From Gemmatimonadota bacterium (GTDB lineage Bacteria; Gemmatimonadota; Gemmatimonadetes; Gemmatimonadales; GWC2-71-9), in assembly GCA_016794805.1 (NCBI GenBank), contig JAEUJI010000295.1, positions 1-39,005 on the forward strand: a DNA stretch of 39,005 bases, in the 5' to 3' direction. This document shows, piece after piece, positions 15,535 to 22,449 of the stretch. Each line of letters opens with the position of its first letter. The first letter of the stretch is position 1. A program made the translations under genes and the position numbers. A model generated the notes under the pieces. It ran no database searches, was not told the origin of the DNA, and saw nothing but the letters and a program-made list of their open reading frames with translations.

Positions 15535-16986
15535 GTGGCCCGCATCGATCGCTTCATCCAGGCCGTCTTCGACCGCCACGCGCAGGGGCTGGTGCTCGCC
15601 CCGGGCAAGCCCGCCGCCCTGCTCACCGACGCCGGGCCGCAGCCCGCTACCCGGGATCCGCTCACCCCCGCGCAGTACCTCCCGCTGCTCAAGGAGATCG
15701 CACCCCAGGCGGAGCAGGGCCGCCTGGACGGCCTGCTGCCGGTGACGTTCCGGTACACGTCGCCGGCGGGGGTGGTGTCCATCGAGGTGATTCCCGAACC
15801 CGACGGGCCCCGCGTCCTGGTCCGGCCCGATGCCGGCGCCGACGCCGCGCCACCGGCCCGCACCACCGCGCCGCGCCTCGAGCGGCCGGCGGACAACGCG
15901 CGGGCCCAGATGGAGCAGCTCCTCCAGCTCACCGCGGAGCGCGGCGCCTCCGACCTGCACCTCCGGGTGGGCGAGCAGCCGATTCTCCGCGCCGACGGCG
16001 AACTGGTCCGCCAGGAGGGAGCCGTCCTCGAGGCCGGGGCGCTCGAGGCCATGCTGGTGAGCATCATGCCGCCGCCGGACCAGAGCAGCTTCCAGGAGAC
16101 CGGGGACGCCGACTGGGCGTACGAGATCGGTGGGGTGCGATTCCGCTGCAATGCGGCCCGGGAGCGGCGTGGTCCGCTCGGCGTGTTCCGGGTGATCCCG
16201 TCGCGCATTCTCACCGCGGAGGAGCTGGGGCTTTCCGCCGAGATCCAGAAGCTGTGCTACCTCAACAAGGGGCTGGTGCTCGTCACCGGTCCGACGGGTT
16301 CGGGCAAGTCCACCACCCTGGCGGCCCTGGTGGACCTGATCAACCGCACCCGGACCGATCACATCCTCACCATTGAGGACCCGATCGAGTTCGTGCACCC
16401 CGCCAAGAAGTGCGTCGTGACCCAGCGGCAGGTGGGGCAGCACAGCCGCTCCTTCAAGGCCGCGCTGCGCGCCGCCCTCCGCGAGGATCCGGACATCATC
16501 ATGGTGGGGGAAATGCGCGATCTCGAGACCGTCTCCATCGCCATCGAGACCGCCGAAACCGGCCACCTGGTGTTCGGGACCCTCCACACCACGACGGCGG
16601 CCTCGACCGTGGACCGGATCATCGACCAGTTCCCGGTGGACCGGCAGCCCCAGGTGCGGGTGATGCTGGCCGAGTCGCTGAAGGGCGTCATCGCACAGGT
16701 GCTCTGCCGGCGGGTCGGCGGGGGCCGGGTGGCTGCCAAGGAAGTACTGCTCTCGATCCCCGCCATCTCGAACCTCATCCGGGAGGGGAAGACCTTCCAG
16801 ATTCCCTCCATCATGCAGACCAACCGGAAGGGCGGGATGGTGACGCTGAACGACGCCCTGCTCGAGCTGGTGGAGCAGAAGGTGGTGGAACCGCGGGAGG
16901 CGTACATGAAGTCGGTCGAGAAGTCCGCCTTCGCGGCCGCGCTCAAGGCGAAGCGTGTCGATACCTCCTTCCTCGCCGAGGGCTGA
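15535..16986 (+). CDS. pilT: Type IV pilus retraction ATPase, PilT family, with extended N-terminus
   Basis: Hexameric ATPase that powers pilus retraction. The core carries Walker A (GPTGSGKST), the Asp box (TIEDPIEFVH), Walker B (EDPDIIMVGEMRD), the His box (GHLVFGTLHTTTA) and the PilT hallmark region ISNLIREGK. At 483 residues it is about 120 longer than typical PilT (about 350). The extra N-terminal part (residues ~1-100) has the same order of elements as the PAS-like domain that follows (MEQLLQLTAERGASDLHLRVGEQPILR), which suggests a diverged duplicate. GTG 15535 begins the VARIDRFIQAVF repeat unit. Other pilus genes are not in the window, so PilT is genetically detached from the rest of the machine here. 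Confidence 0.92.
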   Translation: MARIDRFIQAVFDRHAQGLVLAPGKPAALLTDAGPQPATRDPLTPAQYLPLLKEIAPQAEQGRLDGLLPVTFRYTSPAGVVSIEVIPEPDGPRVLVRPDAGADAAPPARTTAPRLERPADNARAQMEQLLQLTAERGASDLHLRVGEQPILRADGELVRQEGAVLEAGALEAMLVSIMPPPDQSSFQETGDADWAYEIGGVRFRCNAARERRGPLGVFRVIPSRILTAEELGLSAEIQKLCYLNKGLVLVTGPTGSGKSTTLAALVDLINRTRTDHILTIEDPIEFVHPAKKCVVTQRQVGQHSRSFKAALRAALREDPDIIMVGEMRDLETVSIAIETAETGHLVFGTLHTTTAASTVDRIIDQFPVDRQPQVRVMLAESLKGVIAQVLCRRVGGGRVAAKEVLLSIPAISNLIREGKTFQIPSIMQTNRKGGMVTLNDALLELVEQKVVEPREAYMKSVEKSAFAAALKAKRVDTSFLAEG

Positions 16987-16991
16987 ACCCG

Positions 16992-17023
16992 TAGATTGAC
17001 CGGGTTCCGCCACCGGCGGACCC
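16992..17023 (+). promoter_or_regulatory. -10-like element and leader hairpin before the hybrid kinase
   Basis: TAGATT (16992-16997) lies five nt after the pilT stop inside an inverted repeat AACCCG...CGGGTT (16986-17006). Just downstream, 17002-17023 can fold as a 9-bp stem with one bulged T around an ACC loop. This could be a kinase promoter with a structured leader, or a weak pilT terminator. Confidence 0.4.
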
Positions 17024-17065
17024 AGGAGGCCGCGGCCCAGTCCCCGGCCTCGACAAGGATGACGC

Positions 17066-20000
17066 ATGGCCACGGTGTCGCCTCGCACGTCTGCTCCGCT
17101 CCGCCTCCTGCCCGATACTCCCATCCCGCCCAACGGGCTGGGGGTGCTCCTCGACCTCGCGCTCGAAGCCACCGCCGCTACCGGCGCCGCCCTCGTGGTT
17201 CCGGAGGGGGACCGCCTCCGCGTCTGCGCCACGCGCGGCGCCAACGCTCCCGCCGCCGACGTCATGATCTCCCTGGAAGGCACGGTCGCGGGCGAGGCCT
17301 GGTACCGCGCCCGCCTGGTGATCGGCGCCGAGCCCCCACCCCGCGGACGGCAGGCCGGGCTGTGGCAGGATGAGCGCACCATCGAAGTCATGGCCGCGCC
17401 CGTCACCCTCGCGGAGCGGCCGATGGCCGTCCTCCTGCTCTACCATCGTCACCTGGGTCACTTCCGGCGTGCCGACGCGACCACCCTCACCCGCGTGGCC
17501 GCCGTCGCGGCGGGGCTGTGGAACTCCGCCGGCGCGGCACCGGCGGAGGTGGAGGCGCCGCGGGTTCCCGGGGCCGCGGAATCGACGCCATCCGCGCCCG
17601 GGTCCGGCGTGCGGCTGAGCCAGTACGCCGACCGGATCCGCTCGGTGGCGGAGGTTTCCGTGAGCCTGCACCGGTCGCAGCACCCGGCGGATGCGATGCA
17701 CCAGGCCGCCGAGATGCTGCGCCGGGTCCTCGGGGTCGGCACCGTCCGGGTGGCCCAGGTGGACGAGGCCTGGCAGGAGATCCGGTTCCCCGTGGATCGG
17801 CGCGGGGAGTGGGTGGAGGACGGCGGCCTGCGTCCCCTGGGGCGCGGCATCCTCGAGCAGGTGTGGCGCACCGGGCGCACCGTCTACTTCCCCGAACGGG
17901 CGCTCGATGAAATCCACGCCCTCGGCCTGGCGGTGGACACCCGACCGCGCTGCTTCGCGGCGGCGCCGTTCCGCACCCGCGGCACCATCAGCGGGGTGGT
18001 CACGATCGAGGACGAAGCCCGGGACCACGCCTTCGAGGGAGAGGACGTGCACATCCTCGAGATCGTGGCCCTGCAGCTCGGGGTGACCCTCGAGAACCTG
18101 GAGAGCCTGGAAGAGGAGCGGCGCCAGCGGGTCATCGCCGAATGGCTGCGGCAGCTGGCGCGGAAGGCCACCGACGAGACGGCCCGCCCGGCCGACGTGC
18201 TCGAGCTCGCGACCGAGGCCGCGTTTCAGGGAGTCGGCGGCGCCGCCGCGCTGGTGAGCGGGCTTGGCCCCGATGGCGAGCGAGTCGTCCTGGCCCGCCG
18301 CGGGTCGCTCCCCGCGGGCCTGGCTCAGCCGGTGGCGCTGGGCGGCACGGTGGACGCCTGGATGCGCGAGGAGCAGGGGGCGGTCTTCGTCTCCGCCAAC
18401 CTGTCCGAGGACCCCCGTCTTGTCCCGGAGTTGCGGACCTTGGCCGGCACCGTGGCGCTGGTCGCGGTGCCGATCTGGAGCGAGAACCGGGTGATCGCGG
18501 TGCTGCAGCTCTCCCGGCCCATGGGCGCCTCCTTCACCATTGGAGAGGTCGAGCGACTCGCGCAGATCGCCGACCACGCCGGGGCGGGCTACCAGACCGC
18601 GGCCGCGAGCCAGGCGCTGCGCACCTCGGAGGAGCGGTACCGCCGCCTGTTCTCGGCCGCCACCGATGCCATCTTCACCCTGGACCGGGCCGGCGTGATC
18701 CTTTCCTTCAATGAGTCGGCGGAACGGCTCTGGCACATCCCCGCGCGGACGGCCGTGGGCCGGCGCTGGGGCGAGGCCCTGCCGTTCGAGGCGCCTGCGG
18801 CCGTCGCGGAAGAGCTCGGCCGGGCGCTCGCGGGGGAGTCCCGGGTCTTGGAGGCGGCAATCTGGCGCCCGGAGGGAGAACGGAGCGTTGTCGCCCTGAC
18901 GATCTCCCCGCTGGTCGAGGGAGGCGACGTCACGGCGGTCCTCGGTATCGCCCGGGACGTGACCGACCAGCGCCGGGTCCAGGCCCAGCTGATCCAGGCG
19001 GAGAAGATGTCCGCCATCGGTCACCTCGTGGGCGGGATGGCGCACGAGGTCAACAACCCGCTCGCCAGCATCCTGGTCAACATGGAACTGCTCGTGGCCG
19101 AGACCCGCGATCCGGCCCTGCTCGAGACCCTGCAGGCCATCAAGGTAGAGGCCGATCGCGCCGCGCAGATCGTGCGCAACCTGCTCACCTACATTCGGGG
19201 GCAGGGTACCGAGCGGGCGGTCGTCGACCTGCGGGACGCCGTGCGGGGGGCCCTGGTCCTGTGGGGCAGCCACCGGCCCGGCCGGCAGGTCGAGGTGCAT
19301 GTGGACCTGCCCGGCGATCCGGTCCTGGTCCGGGGCAGCCTCGGCAACCTGCAGCAGGTCATCATGAACCTGCTGACGAACGCGGAGCAGGCCATCACGG
19401 GTCGCGGAGGGCCGGGAAATATCTGGGTCCGGCTCACCGTCGCCGGGCGTATCGGGACGATCGTCGTGGAGGACGACGGACCGGGGATCCCGGCGGAGTC
19501 GCTGCACCGGGTGTTCGATCCCTTCTTCACCACCCGGCCGGAAGGGAAGGGGGCCGGGCTGGGGCTGTCGGTGAGCGCCGGGCTCGTCGCGGATCACGAG
19601 GGCGAGCTCACCGCCACCGCACGCCCGGGCGGTGGGGCGCGACTGGTGCTGGACCTGCCGCTCCACCAGGCGGACGCGGCGCGGCCCGCCAGCCCGGAGC
19701 GGCCCCTCGCGCCGCCGGCCGCCCCGCCCGCGATCCCCCGCGGCCGCATCCTCCTGGTGGATGACGAAGCCGACATCCGTCGCAGCATCTCCCGGTTCCT
19801 GCTCCGCACCGGCTGGGCCGTGGACGTGGCGGACTCCGGGACCGAAGCGCTCCGGCTGGTGGATGAGCACCAGTTCGACGTGGTGCTGTGCGACCTGCGC
19901 ATGCCGGGGATGAGCGGCCACGAGTTCTTCCGGCAGCTGCAGGCGGCCCGCTCCCCCGCGGTGGAGCGGCTGATCTTCATGACGGGCGACGTGCTCTCCC

Positions 20001-20104
20001 CGGAGGCGTCCCGGTTCCTGCAGGAGGCCGGCCGTCCGGTCCTGTCGAAGCCCTTCGCCCTGCGGGACCTCATGGAGGTGATGGCGCGGGTGGTGCCGGG
20101 GTAG
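17066..20104 (+). CDS. Soluble hybrid histidine kinase (GAF x3, PAS, HisKA, HATPase, REC)
   Basis: A 1012-residue signalling protein with no membrane segment, so it senses cytoplasmic or diffusible cues. Three GAF-like domains occupy about 20-150, 190-345 and 365-510; a PAS domain follows (about 520-635, SEERYRRLFSAATDAIFTLD). The HisKA box is IGHLVGGMAHEVNNPLASI with phospho-acceptor His660. The HATPase shows LTNAEQAI (N), EDDGPGIP (G1), DPFFTTRPEGKGAGLGLSV (F/G2). A C-terminal receiver domain has acidic DDE, phospho-acceptor Asp943 (VLCDLRMPGMSG) and the conserved lysine in VLSKPF. ATG 17066 has an AAGGA upstream. No DNA-binding output regulator is adjacent, so the downstream partner may be elsewhere or act by phosphotransfer from its own receiver. 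The ligand is unknown. Confidence 0.92.
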   Translation: MATVSPRTSAPLRLLPDTPIPPNGLGVLLDLALEATAATGAALVVPEGDRLRVCATRGANAPAADVMISLEGTVAGEAWYRARLVIGAEPPPRGRQAGLWQDERTIEVMAAPVTLAERPMAVLLLYHRHLGHFRRADATTLTRVAAVAAGLWNSAGAAPAEVEAPRVPGAAESTPSAPGSGVRLSQYADRIRSVAEVSVSLHRSQHPADAMHQAAEMLRRVLGVGTVRVAQVDEAWQEIRFPVDRRGEWVEDGGLRPLGRGILEQVWRTGRTVYFPERALDEIHALGLAVDTRPRCFAAAPFRTRGTISGVVTIEDEARDHAFEGEDVHILEIVALQLGVTLENLESLEEERRQRVIAEWLRQLARKATDETARPADVLELATEAAFQGVGGAAALVSGLGPDGERVVLARRGSLPAGLAQPVALGGTVDAWMREEQGAVFVSANLSEDPRLVPELRTLAGTVALVAVPIWSENRVIAVLQLSRPMGASFTIGEVERLAQIADHAGAGYQTAAASQALRTSEERYRRLFSAATDAIFTLDRAGVILSFNESAERLWHIPARTAVGRRWGEALPFEAPAAVAEELGRALAGESRVLEAAIWRPEGERSVVALTISPLVEGGDVTAVLGIARDVTDQRRVQAQLIQAEKMSAIGHLVGGMAHEVNNPLASILVNMELLVAETRDPALLETLQAIKVEADRAAQIVRNLLTYIRGQGTERAVVDLRDAVRGALVLWGSHRPGRQVEVHVDLPGDPVLVRGSLGNLQQVIMNLLTNAEQAITGRGGPGNIWVRLTVAGRIGTIVVEDDGPGIPAESLHRVFDPFFTTRPEGKGAGLGLSVSAGLVADHEGELTATARPGGGARLVLDLPLHQADAARPASPERPLAPPAAPPAIPRGRILLVDDEADIRRSISRFLLRTGWAVDVADSGTEALRLVDEHQFDVVLCDLRMPGMSGHEFFRQLQAARSPAVERLIFMTGDVLSPEASRFLQEAGRPVLSKPFALRDLMEVMARVVPG

Positions 20105-20165
20105 CCGGTGGCTGGCCTGGCATGCGCCGCCCCCTCCTCCCCTACACCTGACCCCGGTCCCCCGA

Positions 20166-20171
20166 TAGCTT
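20166..20171 (+). promoter_or_regulatory. -10 element of the TrmJ-like gene; predicted leaderless start
   Basis: TAGCTT ends seven nt before ATG 20179 with no Shine-Dalgarno between. The same hexamer forms the distal ilvD promoter. The -35 is weak. Confidence 0.5.
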
Positions 20172-20178
20172 CGGGCCC

Positions 20179-20985
20179 ATGCATCCCGCCCCCATCCTGG
20201 TCCTGGTCCAGCCGCAGGACATCGTCAATATCGGGAGCGCCGTCCGGATCGCGAAGAACTTCGGGCTGAGCCAGGTGCGCCTGGTGCGGCCGGAGATCTT
20301 CGATGCCTGGCGCATCGAGGGGATCGCGCACAACACCGGGGACCTGATCGAGCGGATCACCCGGCACGAGACCCTGGCCGACGCGATCGCCGACTGCACC
20401 TGGACCCTGGCCCTCACCGCGCGCGAGCGGGCCGCCAAGCGCACGGTCTATCGTCCCGGGCCCGGCGCGGCGGAACTGGTGGCGCGGACGGAATCGGGAC
20501 CGGTCGCGTTCGTCGTCGGGCGGGAGGACAAGGGCCTGACCAACGAGGAACTGGACGCCTGTTCCGCGCTGGTCACCATCCCCACCAATCCGGAATACAA
20601 GTCGCTCAACCTGGCCCAGGCCGTGGCCATCATGTGCTACGAGACCTGGCTGGCCCGCGGCGGGGAGCGCCGGCCCATCAAGCCGCCGCGAAAGCCGGCG
20701 GAGCCGGCGTCCATGGAGCTGCTGGAGCGGCTCTTCGCCGACTGGGGGCGGGCGCTCTGGGCCATCGAGTTCTTCAAGACCCGGCAGCCCGACCATGTGC
20801 TGCGCTCCTGGCGCGAAATCCTGTACCGCGCCGAACTGGACGCGCGCGAGGCTTCACTGGTCCGGGCCATGGGCATCGAGGTGGTCCGGTTCCTGGGCCG
20901 CCGCGGGCTCGCCCTCCCGCCCGAGGCGGAGGGCATCGGGGAACCGCCAGTCAGCCCCGGCGCCGGGGAGGATACCGGTTCGTGA
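20179..20985 (+). CDS. trmJ: SpoU-family RNA methyltransferase, TrmJ-like
   Basis: A 268-residue SPOUT-class 2'-O-ribose methyltransferase, most like TrmJ, which methylates the nucleotide at position 32 of some tRNAs. The N-terminal motif 1 region LVLVQPQDIVNIGSAVRIAKNFG holds the conserved Asn-Gly; the knot-forming motifs are VAFVVGREDKGLTNEELDAC (motif 2) and IPTNPEYKSLNLAQAVAIM (motif 3), which bind SAM. The C-terminal ~90 residues form a helical extension, as in TrmJ, with a helix ILYRAELDAREASLVRAMGIEVVRF. It starts directly after a TAGCTT box. Distinguishing TrmJ from other SpoU members of similar length is not certain by eye. Confidence 0.82.
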   Translation: MHPAPILVLVQPQDIVNIGSAVRIAKNFGLSQVRLVRPEIFDAWRIEGIAHNTGDLIERITRHETLADAIADCTWTLALTARERAAKRTVYRPGPGAAELVARTESGPVAFVVGREDKGLTNEELDACSALVTIPTNPEYKSLNLAQAVAIMCYETWLARGGERRPIKPPRKPAEPASMELLERLFADWGRALWAIEFFKTRQPDHVLRSWREILYRAELDAREASLVRAMGIEVVRFLGRRGLALPPEAEGIGEPPVSPGAGEDTGS

Positions 20986-20993
20986 CCGGGTGC

Positions 20994-21022
20994 TTGGAAG
21001 CGCCCCGCCTCCCGTGTAACTT
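20994..21022 (+). promoter_or_regulatory. Promoter of the gene at 21066
   Basis: TTGGAA (20994-20999), a 17-nt spacer and TAACTT (21017-21022), about 44 nt before the GTG start. This is one of the better sigma-70-like matches in the window. Confidence 0.6.
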
Positions 21023-21065
21023 TCGCCCTCACCCGCACCCGCCAATTCTTTCCGGAGCCTGACCC

Positions 21066-21560
21066 GTGGGGCGATCCGCCGCGTACTGGGCCACCAACCT
21101 GTACCCCAACCCCCGTCAGGAACCGAAGCCCTCGGCGCCTTACAAGGACCTGCCCCCCGCGGTCGCGGCCCGCTTCCGCCGGGTCCGGGAAGGGCTCCTC
21201 AAGCTCCCCGGGGTGGTGGAGCATGTGAAATACATGGGCACCTCCTGGCACTGGACCTGGGAGTACGGGGTGGGCCACCGGAAGCTGTGCTGGATCCACG
21301 TGATGCAGGGTGGGCCGGCGCTCACCTTCACCATTGCCGATTCGGAGGAGCCCAAGGCGCTCGCCGTGCCCCGGCTTCCCGCCGCGATCGCCGCCGCGAT
21401 CCGGAGCGCCCAGCGCACCGGCCCGGTGCGCTGGTGCGCCCTCGACCTGGGGGACCAGAAGGCCGCCGATGCCTTCCTGAGCTTCGTTAGACGGAAGCTC
21501 GCCTGGGTGGTGGCGGAGACACCCGGTGCCGCCACCGGCCGCCGTTCGCTGGCCAGCTGA
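21066..21560 (+). CDS. Small uncharacterised protein, possibly DUF3788/DUF1801-like
   Basis: A 164-residue cytosolic protein I cannot name with confidence. It contains Trp/Tyr-rich strands (SWHWTWEYGVGHRKLCWIHVMQGGPALTFTI) and a C-terminal helix (ADAFLSFVRRKLAWVV). The helix-then-strand order VREGLLKLPGVVEHVKYMG...W is reminiscent of DUF3788 and YdhG/DUF1801 proteins, small domains of unknown function. The GTG start at 21066 has a CGGAG about nine nt upstream and its own promoter-like sequence. It is monocistronic: the Act operon begins downstream with a separate promoter. No catalytic residues are evident. Confidence 0.65.
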   Translation: MGRSAAYWATNLYPNPRQEPKPSAPYKDLPPAVAARFRRVREGLLKLPGVVEHVKYMGTSWHWTWEYGVGHRKLCWIHVMQGGPALTFTIADSEEPKALAVPRLPAAIAAAIRSAQRTGPVRWCALDLGDQKAADAFLSFVRRKLAWVVAETPGAATGRRSLAS

Positions 21561-21595
21561 TAAAGCCGAATAGTTAAGTCGGAATACGCCCTGTT

Positions 21596-21620
21596 CGAGG
21601 TTTGGCCCACTCAAACCTCG
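21596..21620. promoter_or_regulatory. 8-bp inverted repeat overlapping the act promoter
   Basis: CGAGGTTT and AAACCTCG flank a 9-nt centre. The left arm overlaps the -35 of the act promoter and the right arm the spacer, as an operator would. It could also act as a terminator of the gene ending at 21560, though there is no U-tract. Confidence 0.45.
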
Positions 21621-21630
21621 TGACTATACT
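21602..21630 (+). promoter_or_regulatory. Promoter of the act operon
   Basis: TTGGCC (21602-21607), a 17-nt spacer and TATACT (21625-21630), about 110 nt before actA. Transcripts would have a leader of around 105 nt that contains the CRP-like palindrome at 21670. Confidence 0.6.
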
Positions 21631-21669
21631 TGTCGCGGCAATTGCCGGCCTTTCATGGCGTTGCCGCTT

Positions 21670-21685
21670 CGTGAAAGAATTCACA
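21670..21685. promoter_or_regulatory. CRP/FNR-family-type palindrome upstream of actA
   Basis: CGTGAAAGAATTCACA matches TGTGA-N6-TCACA with one mismatch and shares GTGAA-N4-TTCACA with the site at 31736. Its centre is 64 nt before the actA ATG, downstream of the best promoter match, which would favour repression unless another promoter is used. Confidence 0.55.
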
Positions 21686-21741
21686 ATCCTGCCGAACCCC
21701 CATTCCCGCCGGCGTCTTCCGGCCTGCGGTCGTGAGCGAAC

Positions 21742-22332
21742 ATGCGAAAGCTGGCACTTCTCGGAGCTGGATCGCTGCTCGTGGCACTCGCCGCCATCGC
21801 CGCGGGGCAGGGCACCTCGGCGGCGCAGCAGGGCCCGGCCAACACCGACACCCTTCCGGCCTGGAAGCTCTCGGTCAGGGACAGCGCGGCGCTCAAGGGG
21901 CCGCGGCAGCCGGTCTTCTTCCGCCACGACATCCACGTCGGCGTCAACAAGACGCCCTGCCAGTACTGCCATTACTCCGTCGCCGAGTCGAGCGAGCCGG
22001 GCATCCCCAGCATGACCACCTGCATGGGCTGCCACCTGATCGTCGGCGGGTCGGACTCGAGTCACCAGGTCGAGATCAAGAAGGTCCGTGAGGCCTACAA
22101 CAACAGCCAGCCGATCGAATGGGTCCGGGTCCACACCCTGGCGCGCCATGTGCACTTCCCGCACATGCGCCACATCAAGGTGCTCGGCGCCAACGCCTGT
22201 CAGACCTGCCACGGCGACGTCGGCCGCATGCCCCAGGTCTACCAGGTCAACAACATCAACAACATGGGCTTCTGCATCACCTGCCATAACCAGCGACAGG
22301 TGAATCGCGACTGCACCGTATGCCATTTCTAG
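21742..22332 (+). CDS. actA: Alternative complex III pentahaem cytochrome c subunit ActA
   Basis: Periplasmic pentahaem c-type cytochrome of alternative complex III, which oxidises menaquinol and passes electrons to a periplasmic acceptor. The 196-residue product has an N-terminal hydrophobic segment (MRKLALLGAGSLLVALAAIAAG) that serves as signal or anchor, and five CxxCH haem sites at residues 73, 94, 153, 178 and 191, the last one residue before the C-terminus. Several extra histidines (RHDIHV, RHVHFPHMRHI) can act as distal ligands. The number and spacing of haems match the ActA subunit. ATG 21742 has only a weak Shine-Dalgarno. It is the first gene of the act operon and is separated from actB by 117 nt. 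Confidence 0.95.
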   Translation: MRKLALLGAGSLLVALAAIAAGQGTSAAQQGPANTDTLPAWKLSVRDSAALKGPRQPVFFRHDIHVGVNKTPCQYCHYSVAESSEPGIPSMTTCMGCHLIVGGSDSSHQVEIKKVREAYNNSQPIEWVRVHTLARHVHFPHMRHIKVLGANACQTCHGDVGRMPQVYQVNNINNMGFCITCHNQRQVNRDCTVCHF

Positions 22333-22345
22333 CGACGTCTCCGCG

Positions 22346-22372
22346 CCGGCACCGGGCAGCTCCCGGCGCCGG
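22346..22372 (+). other. Hairpin in the actA-actB gap
   Basis: An 11-bp stem with one mismatch around a CAGCT loop, located 14 nt after actA. No U-tract follows. It could stabilise the actA part of the message or reduce read-through, giving more ActA than the other subunits; this is inference. Confidence 0.45.
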
Positions 22373-22449
22373 TGGACGCGAGGCGGCTGGCGGGCGGGTG
22401 CAGGGCTCCCGGCGTCCGGCTCACGGCTAAACGGCCAAAGGCTCCGTCA

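Noticed and set aside
22372-22449. N-terminal extension of ActB from GTG 22372
   Set aside because: The extension is Arg/Pro-rich, includes the intergenic hairpin end, and would bury the twin-arginine signal.
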